Assembly: GCA_964030785.1 (NCBI GenBank)
Contig: OZ034968.1
Location: 63,255,899-63,319,898, forward strand
Direction of reading: 5' to 3'
DNA from: Siderastrea siderea
Taxonomy: Eukaryota > Cnidaria > Anthozoa > Scleractinia > Rhizangiidae
DNA length: 64,000 bases
The position numbers and the translations under genes were made by a program. The notes under the pieces were generated by a model. It was not told the origin of the DNA. It ran no database searches and was given only the letters and a program-made list of their open reading frames with translations. Positions 1-11,974 of the stretch are shown here, piece by piece; within the stretch, counting starts at the first letter, position 1; the number at the start of each line of letters is the position of its first letter.

Positions 1-95
1 GCTGGCAGATCTGCAGTTCTGCCCAAGCCCCAAACTTGGCCTCCCTGTGCAGCTGTTCTTTGTCAGGCTTTACCCACTGCCCAATCCAGTAATGT

Positions 96-381
96 TAGAG
101 CGCTTTTCAAATGAGTGTCGTAAAACCAAAACCAAAGTAATTACCCCAGCCAATCACAACAAACACAAATTACCCAATGAACCAATCAGAACTCGAAGCA
201 AATACATGTAACCGGCACTAAGCACGGGAAAACGCGTGCGAGCAAGTGGCGATTGGTTTGAGTTTTGCTTCTGATTGGTCGTGAAAGTGGCGCGAGATTT
301 TTTAACCAATCACAGAGCGAAGTAAAGCAAAACCAAAGCAAAACGCGAATTACTTTCGACACTCAATTGAAAACCGCTCTA
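96..381. repeat. MITE with terminal inverted repeats
   Basis: The ends are inverted copies of each other: TAGAGCGCTTTTCAAATGAG at the left pairs with CAATTGAAAACCGCTCTA at the right, and the match continues inward over about 35 bp. The interior is non-coding. It lies downstream of the last SEPSECS exon seen, inside the next intron of that gene. Bases 1-95 and 382-625 show no exon that I can recognise. Confidence 0.8.
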
Positions 382-625
382 GACTAATACCCAAAACTGG
401 GAACCAAAGCTCCAGCTGGAATAGTTAAGTTCTTGGGAACATTGAGATTCACATGACTTAACACTTCAATAGGGCAATAAGCCCAAGGTAAAGAGAGCAT
501 TCATGGCACAAGCTTTCTATGTGGGACCTTGTCAGTGTAGTATGGGGTTTAACATGGGGTACCCTATTCTTGTGAAGGGGTTTATTTTCAGAGGTGGAAG
601 GGAGCGTTTTTGAAAGTTAACTTAC

Positions 626-3129
626 CTGTCTGGGGTTCTTGGAGCAAAGCAGCTGGTAGTGGTCATAACACAGACCACATTTTCAGTGCCCAAGTCCTTG
701 ATCTGTTTCTCCACAGCTGCAAGATCTGTCCGTAGCTCATCACCCTCCACAACATTCTCCACAATAACTGGTTCAAATCCTAACAAAGGGAATAAGGAAC
801 ACAGGAGTATGAGCTCCTTTGTTATGCTCACTTACATTATAACAACCAAGCAGCTTGCATATTTTACAAAATGTGCAACATATTTGCCAACTGAACAATG
901 CTATAAATCGAATGAAGAATGATCCACACAGTGATGTACGACACTGCGAGGATCACTCTTCATTTGATTTCACTTCTGCAGTTCATATATGATTTGTCAT
1001 AAATTCATTGTCATCTCAATGCTATAAATATTATAACCACTGTTTTTAGAGTTTCAGCCTGAATTCTCCCCTAGGGCCCTTCAATTTATTTGTTGATCAA
1101 CTCTACAATAGTGGAACATTGCACTGGAATTTATTTATTCTAAATCTTTTCACAACTTACCAGCAGTAAGAATGCACTTGAAACAAGACTTTTGGTCAAT
1201 ACGAGGCCAAATCACATACTTGGCACCCGGCCTCTCTTGTTTCAATGTCAGCAGTGTCATTACCAAACTCATGCCAGTTGCCACAGGCAACACAAGGCAA
1301 GCTTTTGCTGACCTAACACCTGTCAATGAAATACAGATTTGATAAGAAAAACTGGTACATACTGTTATGCTTTTTATACCCCTTGCAATGATTGATTGAG
1401 TTTGAGTGAATCAAATTATGGAGCATTATGGACAACTTTATTTCTTTCCCCTAACCAGGGTTATCAACATCTTTCATTTTTGATCCCTGCGGCTTAACTC
1501 CCCAGTCACTTTCTCCATTTTCCCAGGAGTATTATTTGAATATCAGTGGCAGCCCTGAGTAGGATTCTATAGTTTCTCCACAGATTTTGTAAAAGGATCT
1601 TACCTTATATTATCAATGCATCCCCCATAATTTGCAGCACATTAATAATCTAGAAGGCTGCAGTGATAATCACAAAGGCATGAAAGGCCTAATTCTAGAC
1701 TTAAGCTTTGGGTTATGGTTCTAACATTTGAGTCTGAGGATGGAATTACGAGGTGTTCCTAAAATGCTGTTCGCTACACTGTGCATGTACAAGGTGGTTT
1801 AACTTTCGAGTCTGAAGATGCAAATGTGCATTTGAGTGTGAGTATAGTGTTGTTATTATTTTCTTTTTCAATTTGGTCTAAGGGCTGAGAGAGTCAGATC
1901 TCACCTTTTAGGAGCAGTAAAACTTACCTGCTATTTTTATTGCATCCAGGACCATGCAGTTGGTGAGCTTCATCAACAATGATGAGCCAGCAGCCTTGGG
2001 TTGAACTGCTGCTATATCACCAGATCTGCCGATACCATGGCTTAGCCTAACAACCAAATACCAGTACTGTAAGAAAATCTCACAACATTGACTTCTCTTT
2101 AACAAAAGCAGTGTTGCTAAGTAAACCCAGTAGCTTCTCAGTACATCTGTGAGGTGTGCGGTCAGACTGCATGGTTCCAGAAAATATCCAAGGTAGGTTT
2201 TTTGGTTTCAACTCCCTTACCCTTCTGGAAATTTTCCAATTTAGTTTTTTCCTTTGCTTAGACATTTTGACATTTAACCCTTTTACTCCCAGGAGTTCAA
2301 ATTTCATTTTGTAAAATACTTCAATATAAACAGTACCATGTATTCTACTGCTGAAGAGGTTTCATATGAATGGTCATACCATAGGATTTCATCCACAGAC
2401 TCAAACCTTTAAGGTAGAAGCACCTTAAATGTTTCCATAACCGACTCTGGGAGTGAAAAGGTTAAGACACCCTTCCCCCTTGGAATTTCCAATGACCTCT
2501 CATGGGGGAGGTTTGGACAACTTCTGAAACCACACATTGTGCATCCAGGATCCACCTCACCAGCCACAAATGTACACATCAAATGCTAGATGAGATCTCT
2601 CAAGATTGATGGCTTACTCCATTTCATTCTTGAAAATAAAATAGTATTGTGCCTCTGATTTAAGAAAATACTGGTGGTTAATAATTATTATATTCAGAGG
2701 CAAAACCTGGATTTGGATAGTTCTATGTTAATAACTCTTTCACTCCCAGAGTTAGTTATAGAGAAATTTTTTGAGTCTGTGGATGAAATCCTATGGTGTG
2801 GCCATTCAAATGAAACCTCTTCAGCAGTACTGGAACACAATACTATTTAGAATAAAGTATTTTTCAAAATGAAATTTGGGATTTGTCTTGAGTTTTGATT
2901 TTACGCATGCTTGGGAGTAAAAGGGTTAAAGTGCAAAGGGCAAAACTGAGACCCCCTGCCCTTTTAGCCCGGAGAGTGGCATATGTCACATCATGTGCCA
3001 TTACAACCTCGACCTCTTTCAGATAACTAAAGGGCGGTGCCTCCTTTTGTTACTGTGAATACATTCTGCACATCTCACAGTTTACGACCACGTTGAAAAA
3101 GCAGATCTTAGCAAGGGCTATCAGAATCT

Positions 3130-3161
<32 letters not shown>

Positions 3162-6100
3162 CAGAGATAATTGAGCTTAAATTTGGAAAGAAAATGCCAT
3201 AGTTTACATTCTTTGTATTTATACAAATAAATGCTTTTTGAGAATTATCGTTACCTAATTATCTCTGAAAAATACGCGGTTACCAACATTTTTTTTTTGG
3301 GATTCCAATAACCCTTGCTAAGATCTACTTTTTCCCCATAGTCATAACCTTGCAAAAATACATCTCTATTAGGAGGCACCGTCCTTAATTGTAATAATTA
3401 TGCTAATATCCCAGGAGGGCAACTTGACCCATGCTTGGGTATAGGGATGCCGCTAAGGGTTTGAAACCCTGACCCTGTTTAGGACAAAAGAAGCCCTAAC
3501 TACCCTGTGTAGGACAACACCCTCCATTTTATGTCCATGTTTAGGACAAACGGCAAAATGCATACTCTCATGTTTTACACAATTTTGAAGTGTTTCAAAG
3601 AATGGCAAACATTGATTTCCAATCTACATGTACACTGTAGGATTGCTAAATACTGTATAAGCCGCAGTTAATCGTGGAACCATACCCTGTTTAGGACAAG
3701 GTCTGACCCTGTTTAAGACAGCCTCGCATGAAATTATAATTTATATCCTGTTAAGGCTGCAGGTGAGAAACTAAGTCATCAGTATTTATTTATTTAAAGC
3801 GTATGCACGAGGTGCGACGAATGGTAGCAACATATTCATGAATAGGCTCTTCAGTAAAACTTTCATTTCCTGAATCAATAATTGCACGTGCGTTAAATCG
3901 TGTGCTGCTGAGCTGTGACTTTTACGCATTTTTAAATAAACAAAAAACTGTCAAAGTCCAGCTTTTTTTACGTTCAAATGCTAATAAAAACTTTTTAGAA
4001 CTTTTCCAACAAAACAAAAACTACAAAAATACTCCTTATAGCTAACATAGAGCTTGGGAAACTCTTATATTCTTCAAACCAAACATCTGCAATCTCTAAA
4101 TTGCAACATATTGTTCTTTTCTGGAGAGTGAACAATAGCTGCTAGAATTTAATTTCCATAATTAGCATAATCTTACCTTATACATTCGTGTTTATTCGGT
4201 AAGCCTTCGGAAGCCCTAAAACCACCAATTTTGTGTCCAAGAATACAGCGTGAATATAGAATTTCCTGAACTGACACACCAGGCAGACAATCTAAGTGTA
4301 TTGTAGATTGTCACAACAGAAGCAGTTTTTTCAAACAGGCTTTTTAACAAAATATTGAGGCCTTCAAATTTAAACGTGGACGATTTTAGTCATTTAAAAG
4401 CTTACAACTTTCAATGGAACTCCAAATCCCATAATCGGCTTCTGTTGTGACACAATAGAGGTTTTAACTGATCAATGAGTGGTAAAATCAAGAAGTGTTG
4501 TCTTCTCCACGAGGAGAAAACTTGGACACAGAGACGCGTTTTACAAAATCTTAACTTTGGGGCTCATAGCATCGCAAAGAAGCATAATCTATCAAACCAA
4601 AAACAACCTTGTTGCACTTTTACCGTTGCCCAAAATCTCTGTTAAGTTTCAATGGAATCGGCTCCCAAAGGTTCAAGATATAACGTTTCTTAGCGTAAGA
4701 CCTCCACAAAAATTTTGCCTTATAAATTTATTCATGAGCAGCTTGTCATCCGCGGCCTTAAGGGCACAGAGGCCAAAAGCCATAACCTCCCCAGTGGCAC
4801 CTGCCCATGTAGGTCATGCATATAAGAGAGTATGGAAGGAGGGGGGGGGGGGAGAGGTGGGGTGAGGGCAGCTAATATATAATTTAATTATTTATTAAGT
4901 AACCAGGTGTGGGTTACCTGAAATGCCTTCTTGACACCAGTGAAGAAATTACTCTCCCTTCTCTTTCCCCTGCACCAACATTACCTGCAGAATCCAGTAC
5001 AATTAACAATATTAGACTGCAGCCAGCTTCTAGATTCTATGAGCGAATGGTCAATGAGGCACACTAATTTAGACATACCCTTTCTGTATTTAACTCATCA
5101 ATTCGGTTACCTGGAAAGTTGTTACTGTCCATGATGGATAGTTCTTGTAAGAGAAGTTCAATGCTGATATCATCCCAGCCCTCTGATGGCCATTTCCTCT
5201 GAAAAGAAAATGCGAGGAATGCCTTCATATGGAAAAAATACAATTTATAGGGGGTTCATTGAAGGCCGGAGGCTGGACGTAACGTCCAGTCATTTGACAT
5301 GTAAGGTCTGGTACTTTCACACGAAATAATTTTTCTGAAGTGTAAATAAATTGGATGATTTTGTATTTGTTTTGTAATTGGCAGCATTTTAAATCCTTCC
5401 CTTTCCCTCCTCTGTCTTTAAGCCATTTTAGGGAGTCTACTTTTACTTCTTGAAGGAATGCAACTTGCACAAAAATGTCTCTCTTGTGAACGACAGAGGA
5501 CTGTTGGAGCTGGACCACACTATGTCTGTATTTGAGGAAGTTCAGTGTATGTGGGTGGATTACTTGGGAAAGTTCAGAGTACGTGTATGGATTTCTAAAC
5601 TGAATCATAACAGTCTGTAAACATTTCATTAAGTATATCACACAACCGTCTCCCGGGGATTTGAAGTTTGTGCCAGGGGGTAGATACCTACTGGAGCTGG
5701 CATGATGTCACGGTTAAAATCATTGAGTTGAACTAAGAGGGAGTGCCCCCAACAGAGTGAAGGCCAGTAGTCAAGCTTGCAGCTAGCAAAGCCTGGAAAT
5801 TTGAGATAGGGACGTTTGTCGTAAGCATCCCTGATAAAAAAGGCCCCCCTCCCACCGGAATAACTTTTTAAGTATATACACCGTTCATTTCCTATGATTT
5901 CTTGGAAATTTGTGACAGATTATTCTCAGCATAGAACGTTTTCTTTTAACAAGACCCAGCTTGTAATTTGGCTAAATAAACTTATTTTCTAATTTTAAGG
6001 AAAGCAAACGGTTTACATTTAGGACCTCAGTCGATTCAATGAACGATCTGGGATCTACCTTTCGTCTTCCTCAAGCGATGTGTCCCTTGGATTTAAAAGA

Positions 6101-6241
6101 GAAATCATCATAATTGTCACTACTTACGTGTTCCAGGAATATTCTGATTTGATTTTCACGGCTCTTTCTGGCATTCTGAGCTTGCTGTACGTACGAAACT
6201 GGGATAATATTGCCACACGCTTCGAAGCTGGCGGAAAACAT
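626..6241 (-). CDS. SEPSECS: O-phosphoseryl-tRNA(Sec) selenium transferase, N-terminal part (3' end outside window)
   Basis: PLP-dependent enzyme that converts phosphoseryl-tRNA(Sec) to selenocysteinyl-tRNA(Sec), the last step of selenocysteine synthesis. Coding exons in transcript order are 6128-6241, 5111-5198, 4918-4984, 1928-2046, 1161-1319 and 626-779. Splice phases agree throughout and every intron begins GT and ends AG. Recognisable blocks are an N-terminus of the same length as human up to SYVQQ, IMDSNN, then GAGEREGRV, then the phosphate-binding loop [34 protein letters not shown], and [13 protein letters not shown] [13 protein letters not shown]. About 233 of roughly 500 residues are present. 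The PLP lysine lies in exons left of the window. The start is the ATG at 6241; an in-frame GTG at 6256 would add five residues but human also begins at the 6241 position. The introns carry several MITE-like repeats. Confidence 0.95.
2274..2465. repeat. Dispersed ~200 bp repeat, copy 1 of an inverted pair
   Basis: Begins TTAACCCTTTTACTCCCAG and ends in GGGAGTGAAAAGGTTAAG, so its own ends are inverted. The body contains a stretch about a fallen-back GGATTTCATCCACAGACTCAAA that recurs in reverse orientation at 2728-2929. It lies in a SEPSECS intron. Confidence 0.75.
2728..2929. repeat. Dispersed ~200 bp repeat, copy 2 of an inverted pair
   Basis: Same family as 2274-2465 but reversed: it carries TTTGAGTCTGTGGATGAAAT and ends in GGGAGTAAAAGGGTTAA. 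The two copies are about 260 bp apart in the same SEPSECS intron. Confidence 0.75.
3026..3390. repeat. MITE with long imperfect terminal inverted repeats
   Basis: Left end GGGCGGTGCCTCC pairs with GGAGGCACCGTCC at the right. Inner parts such as CAGATCTTAGCAAGGG (left) and CCCTTGCTAAGATCTA (right) are also inverted, giving arms of well over 100 bp. No ORF. Intronic in SEPSECS. The stretch 3391-4300 is AT-rich intron with no feature I can support. Confidence 0.75.
4309..4455. repeat. Short inverted-repeat element
   Basis: TGTCACAACAGAAGC near 4311 is mirrored by GCTTCTGTTGTGACA near 4438. The two are separated by about 110 bp of non-coding AT-rich DNA. This fits a small MITE or an internally deleted transposon within a SEPSECS intron. 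Confidence 0.6.
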
Positions 6242-6575
6242 CCCGCTTTCTCGCACCGACTGCTTCCTGTAGGAAGACGGAAATGAGAATTTCCGACTTG
6301 ATCATTTCGGGGATTGCCGTCTGTAATTACATATCGTTTTGCCCAGTCACTTATCTCAGCAGAAATTAAAGTTTAAGAAATAGCAGTTTTGAAGCTATAG
6401 TTAAAATTTTAGCCAAAAAATAATTCAGGGAAAAAAGAAAATTACATTATTTTTGTTTGCTGGATATAAACAATTGATTACGTGAATTTTCTCCCTACGT
6501 GGCACAAGGAGAAGAAATGGAAATGAGTACGAATGCAATCGAGAGAGCAAAATATCACCCGAAATTTCTGTAAAA
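6242..6575. promoter_or_regulatory. Bidirectional promoter region between SEPSECS and the PWWP2-like gene
   Basis: The two start codons face away from each other and are separated by 334 bp. That geometry implies a shared or overlapping promoter and both 5' UTRs. No TATA box in a convincing position was seen. The assignment rests on gene geometry only. Confidence 0.6.
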
Positions 6576-8663
6576 ATGGCTTGTTTACAAGCGGGAACCG
6601 TCCTTCCTGCGACTGTAGAGCAAGCATTAGAAAACTGCCTTCTAGTTTATGTTAAACATAAGTCAAGAATATTTCGGGGAGTGCTTTTTGACGAGAAGAA
6701 CGCCGTTGTTTGGAGGTAGGTCAATTAACTTGTTTTTTCACAGTTTCTGTTGAATGATAAATTGTTAAAAATATTTTTGTGCGGGTTTTTATTCTACGAG
6801 ATGGCCAGTTTGAAAGGAAATTAAATATTGTAGGGCCATGTTTTATTTTTTATCTATTTCATGTGTTATATCCTTGAAATTTTAAGAGCCTCGCCACACG
6901 ACCAAAGCACAAATCTTGGAGCAATGAAGGAGAAAGTTACTGGAGGTGGTAGTGTTGGTGATGGCGCTTCAAGGTGGTCAACGAGACAAGCCAGCCTGTT
7001 TTACAGACGACAGAACAATAGATCATTTTCTTGTAGAAGGATCCCAAGTTTATTTAGCGATGTAAAAGTCCTAACCGACTCAGATTTAATCAAGGAAAGT
7101 CAGACAGGCCCTGAAAATATTGTGGACAAATCAAGCTCCACAACCAAAAGACCATCTGCCTCTTGTGATCATAAAAACAGACAAGGACAGGTTAAAAAGA
7201 CAAGGGAAAATTCAGGCCGAAAGGCTAGTCTGTCAAGCCAAGCAGATGTTAGAAGTTCTAAATTTGAAACCAGCCTGAAAAGGAAATCTTCAGGACAAGA
7301 CATCTGTGGCAGGCCATCCAAAAGAAAACCACAAATGGTGAGGCTTGTAAGCAAGGGTGTCCAGAAAAGCACTGGCAAGAAGCAAACGAAAGGGGAATGC
7401 AAAAGCCCAAGAAAAACTGAAGTAGGCAGTGGTGATGGACATTCTCTTGGATCAAAGAATTCAACGACAAAGAGTACTTCTTCATGTTACAAAGTTCTCA
7501 CAGCAAGGCCATGTTCTATTCCTGTGTTGCCTGTAGAAACAACACGAAAAAATGGTCAGCAAAGATCTGGTACTGTCTTGGTACTTAAGAAGGTTCTTCC
7601 ATCTAGTGGCGCAGAGACTAATATACTATCTTCAAGGAATAGCTTGGTATCACTAGTGACTAATTTGTCTGACAAGAATGTCAACAACAACATTGACAAC
7701 AGCACTCAAGATCAAGATCAGGAGAATCAACTGGATAATACAGATTTTGACATTAAACAGAAGTCAGGAGTAGAGAATAAAAAAGATGAAAGCATAGCTG
7801 AAATGAGTGTTGGATGCGAAGGCACTGATCCTATCTGTCTGACTGATAGTGTTGAAAGTGACTTGGCTGCAGATGGGACTTCTCCAAGTGTGGACAGTTT
7901 GTCTCCTCAATGTGGATTTCAGAATCAATACAAAGAGGCTTCTTCAGAAGGCAAAATGGTGAATTTTAACAGTGTCTCAAGCAATGACACAGTTTGTACA
8001 GCAACAAAGGAATCCCAGACTGAAAACATTACTATTAAAAGGTCAGCAAGAATTAGCGAGAGAAGGGAAAAATTTAACATTGCAAACCTTTTAACCAGGA
8101 TGGAAAAGTCACAGGGGTATGGAAATTCTCTTAAGAAGTCAAATTTGTTTAAACCAGTTGGACCAGATTACAGTCAGACAATTACAGCTTCTAAAGCCTT
8201 AAATCGTGATATTTCAAGCTCAGCATCAGAAAGAGAAATGCCAGATACATCTACCACAACACATGAACAGCAACCTCCAAAGCATAGGAGAGTTGGTTCA
8301 TTCACCAAATATACACAAAGAGCAACCTGGCAACTTCATCCTCAACCTGCTCCTGTTGAGAAAATTGACCCTGTGTCTGTCGGCGACGTTGTGTGGGGCA
8401 AAGTTCACGGGCATCCTTGGTGGCCAGGAAAGGTGTTGGCTATCAGTGGGATAAGGAATGAAGAGAGCAAAAACCCTTGGGACAGAGATGCTCATGTAGC
8501 CTGGTTTGGTTCCAACACAAGCTCCATCATGCATCTTCATGCTCTTCAGTTGTTTATGCCCAACTTTGCTAAGCGGCACAAGAGGCATAAAAAAGGGTGT
8601 TACAAAGTTGCTGTCAGGGAAGCACAGGAGGCACTGCAAGCACAAATGGCTGATGACAACTGA
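6576..8663 (+). CDS. PWWP2A/PWWP2B-like chromatin reader
   Basis: Two coding exons, 6576-6715 and 6887-8663, joined in phase (codon AG|A), giving about 638 residues. The C-terminal part (about residues 540-630) is a PWWP domain containing VGDVVWGKVHGHPWWPGKV and then AWFGSNTSS, followed by a basic tail NFAKRHKRHKKGCYKVAVREA. This order and the tail match vertebrate PWWP2A/PWWP2B. Exon 1 resembles the conserved N-terminal block of that family (ATVEQALENCLLVYV, then RIFRGVLFDEKN). The middle is long, Ser/Lys-rich and low in structure, as in the vertebrate proteins. Family knowledge: PWWP2A binds methylated-H3K36 chromatin and H2A.Z nucleosomes and joins an HDAC-containing NuRD variant. Vertebrates have two paralogues; whether this coral-like gene is pre-duplication is inference. 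No gene symbol is given for that reason. Confidence 0.85.
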
Positions 8664-8894
8664 TTAACATGGTAATTATCTTGAAAAACAATGCTTCAAT
8701 CAGTCAATTTATGATCTATTTATTAAAGCCTTTTTCCAATGGAGTACGACTGCCATGTTGAGTTTGTTAGACAACATTCACATGCTCTTGCTTCAATTGG
8801 TTACTAGTTTGCAATGGAGGCTTATGTTTGGGAGTAGTGATACACCTGGTTGCTTTGTGCTACAGTACCCAGGCCTTTATAAACTACACTGCAA
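8664..8894 (+). other. Presumed 3' UTR of the PWWP2-like gene
   Basis: AT-rich DNA directly after the stop codon with no coding signal. No polyadenylation site can be fixed from sequence alone. Confidence 0.4.
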
Positions 8895-9184
8895 CAGCCT
8901 GAGAAGACAGCCAACATTTTGCGAGGTCGCCACTTGAGCCCTCGCAAAACGATGTCTGAGTAACAAGCACAGAAATTCCATACTGATGACATGCACTATT
9001 CAAATCTTGGTAGTGCTTCTGATTTGTTGAAAGAAAATTCCCTCGCAGCACAACCAATCAGAAGCACTACCAAGATCAGGGTAGTACACATCATCAGTAT
9101 GGAATTTCTGTGCTCGTTACTCGGACGTTGTTTTGCAAGGGCTCAAGTGGCGACCTCAAGAAAGGTCGGCTCTTTTCTCAGGCT
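8895..9184. repeat. MITE with ~110 bp terminal inverted repeats
   Basis: The left end CAGCCTGAGAAGACAGCC is mirrored by GGCTCTTTTCTCAGGCT at the right. Inside, GAGGTCGCCACTTGAGCCC and ACAGAAATTCCATACTGATGA occur in both orientations. The centre is about 80 bp. Non-coding. Confidence 0.85.
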
Positions 9185-10789
9185 AATACTGCAAATTAAC
9201 TGTTTTCCAACTTCCATTGCAAGCTAAATTAGGTCCATTTCAACTAACGCAAAACAGATGCAGTCTACTCAACAATGTTATTGTGTTCAGTTATAGTACA
9301 GCAGTGGCACACAATTTGAATCCATGATGTTTGGTATGGCTTTTTAATGCAGTAGGTCCTGCTAGCCACGTTACACAGGAAGTAACGTTGCTTGGTTTCA
9401 AATGCCACGTTCGTCAGTCTCACTCCACTCAGGTGTATAAATGGGTGAATGCTGGAGGTATAATTAACCCTTTGATGGACTAGTATCCCATCTAGGGGTG
9501 GAGGGGGGGGAATAATGATATGCCTGGTTGCTTTGTGCTACAGCACATAGGGCTTTATAAACTAATGCTGCAAATTAACTGTTTTCCAACTTTCAAAACA
9601 AAGTCTTGGATGCTTAACAAGGACATGTCAGAATCTTTGTTGGAAAGAGTCTCAGGTTTTCATTAATCCACCAAAATTTCATAAATTTTGGTTGGAATGT
9701 GAATAGACTGGTTAAACACCGCTCAACCTGAAGACTTCCAGAATGAACAAGACTTGTGTAAAATTATAGTCCAAGTTTCCCCAGATTCGCTAAAAACAGC
9801 CAGTGCTTCATAATTGTTACCAATCATTTTTATTGTTTCATTTGTGACACAGGGGTTTCAGACACTTTGTGAGGTACCCAGCTGTGAACTGAGATTTCTT
9901 GATCACTCAGTGCTGGTTAGTGAGAGAAAAAAAGAACCATTCGTCTGCCGGCCAGAACCACGGGTAAATGAATAAATCAATAAATAGCCAGTTCTTGACT
10001 GGCTTGACGGTTGTTCCTTTTACCATTTGATATTCTTTTATTATTACAGTTTAATCTCATGAGCTGGAGAACCAACAGTAGTCTCGTAATTAATAGAATC
10101 TCCTTGACTCAAGAAAGTAATCAACTCCACAAAGTTTCTTAAGTTTACAACTGTGTTGGAAAGCTTAAATTATATGCAAATCATTTCATAGAGGATTTGA
10201 TTAAAATCTTTGATTGAAATACATGTAATTTTGCATGTGCACAATTGGATTTTTGCAGAGGTTTCTCTCTGTTACTAGTCAACACATGGAGTGTTCAAAA
10301 AATGTATGTTTGTAAACAAAATACAAATTTCCAATTTTATCATAGCAACCCAGTTAATGAACTCTTCGTTTAATAAAATTTAAGATCCCTGAATACACAT
10401 GAAATGTGCAAGGGTGGAGACATTACTAATATGATGTGAAACAGTTATCTTCACATAGTGTTATGTATTATAGTGTATACAACAAAGAAAGAATCTTGTT
10501 TGAAACATATAAGAGGAAAGACGATGCAAAACCATGCAAAGACGAGTACATTTTTCCCAAGGAATTGTATAATTTAAAGTTTGTTATTTAAGTAATTCAA
10601 GAGATTTCCTAAAAGAATTTCAGTTATAAAAAATATAAATTATGCAAGCAACGTAAGTGAATAATTATTTTAATTATTCTTAGATGGCCAACCTGTGGCA
10701 TATCAGGCTTGTAAATTATTTTAAATGTTGGATGTAGTTCATAATGTTAACTCTTCTCAGTTCTGTAAGATGTAATAATGTTAAGGTAT
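9185..10789. other. Intergenic, no gene seen
   Basis: About 1.6 kb of AT-rich DNA between the PWWP2-like gene and the end of TUBD1. Around 9478-9510 there is a short match (GATGGACTAGTATCCCATCT) to the SINE family seen at 31395 and 34105, probably a fragment. Nothing else can be supported. Confidence 0.5.
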
Positions 10790-10861
10790 AATTATATGAA
10801 GATCATAGCAGTGAAGGTGTTTCAACTGAAACACCTTCACTGCGATGATCTTCATATAATT
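10790..10861. repeat. Near-perfect palindrome, shortest member of the tRNA-Thr palindromic family
   Basis: Two 35 bp arms with a 2 nt centre. The left arm begins AATTATATGAAGATCAT and the right arm ends ATGATCTTCATATAATT. There is a single A/C mismatch between arms. The arm matches the outer arms at 21892-22025 and 52747-53099, where longer versions carry extra sequence inside. Confidence 0.9.
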
Positions 10862-11974
10862 CCATCTTTATCCGCAGTTCAAATATATGATTATTTCAGA
10901 TGTTAATATTCAATGTTAAGATATGTTGCTGGAAAATTAAATTATCAAGAAGTTATACTTACAGCATTCCTGCAGTTCATTTTTGAGGAAATGTGTACAG
11001 TACAGATTCAATTGCAATATAGCAATGGTAAGACTATGCTGATATACACTGGTTGGTGTACCTCTGGTGCTTGAACTAACATGTCAGTTAGTCAACACCA
11101 ACCAATGACACAGCAATACATTGGTTGGTGTTTCTGTAGTGCTTTGACTGTCAGGCCATTAAAGCAAGGACACACCAGGGGATGTATCAGTTGTTGAAGC
11201 CTGCATGACAGCCACTTCAGGTAACTTGGTGCAGGCACTTGGGGACGTGCAAGATGTTTGCACAGGAGTAAAGGGAGGAAGCACCTGTCTGGAACTCTAA
11301 AAAATTTTGTTTCCATTCTCTGACAGCAGAAAAAATCTGATTTCCCGAGAATGGCTCTAGGGAATCATTCTTTGCTTTGAGCAATTTGCTAGGAAACAGT
11401 TTCTTTTGTGACTAGCACTGCCAGACTGCCAGGTGTCAGAGGTGCTTTCTTTTTTAAATGTGTGGTTTCAGTCATTTAGTTTGATAGCTGATCCAGTGCT
11501 ACAAATCACATTATTTGATTGAGAGCAGAAAGGTAACTTCACAAAGGCTTCCAGACAGGTGTTTCCACCACTGTCCCCCTGTTCATACTCTATGTGTCCT
11601 TCATTTTGTAGACTTGCTCCATGTTGACCCCTTTGATTGATATCTGTGTTTTGCAAGTAAAGCGAATGAAGCGAGCTTCAATGAGGTCGTGAAGCGACTG
11701 AGTGAGCAACAAAGTCATGAGAGGTTGGGCTTACTAACGTGAAAAAAAATTAAAGGACTTGGGAAAGTCTATTCATTTTGCATCTTATGTCAAAAATAGC
11801 TAATAAGGTAACACCAACTAATGATACCTGTCCAGTGCATTGACTGGGGTATCTGTGGTACTTTGGCTAAGCTGTTCAAGCTGTTATTGATGGGTCAGCT
11901 TTACTAGTCAATCCAGTTTTAAATTTCAAAACAAAAATTAATTTCAGTAATGTTATTATGTACTACTCATTAAG

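Noticed and set aside
4479..4865. 128-codon plus-strand frame in a SEPSECS intron
   Set aside because: No recognisable domain, low-complexity Gly/Glu tail in a G-tract, and antisense to a well supported gene's intron. Treated as chance.
5225..5641. 138-codon minus-strand frame in the first SEPSECS intron
   Set aside because: Phase and residues do not fit SEPSECS and no family is recognisable. The 5' and 3' exons splice across it. It could be a repeat-derived frame, but nothing supports a gene.
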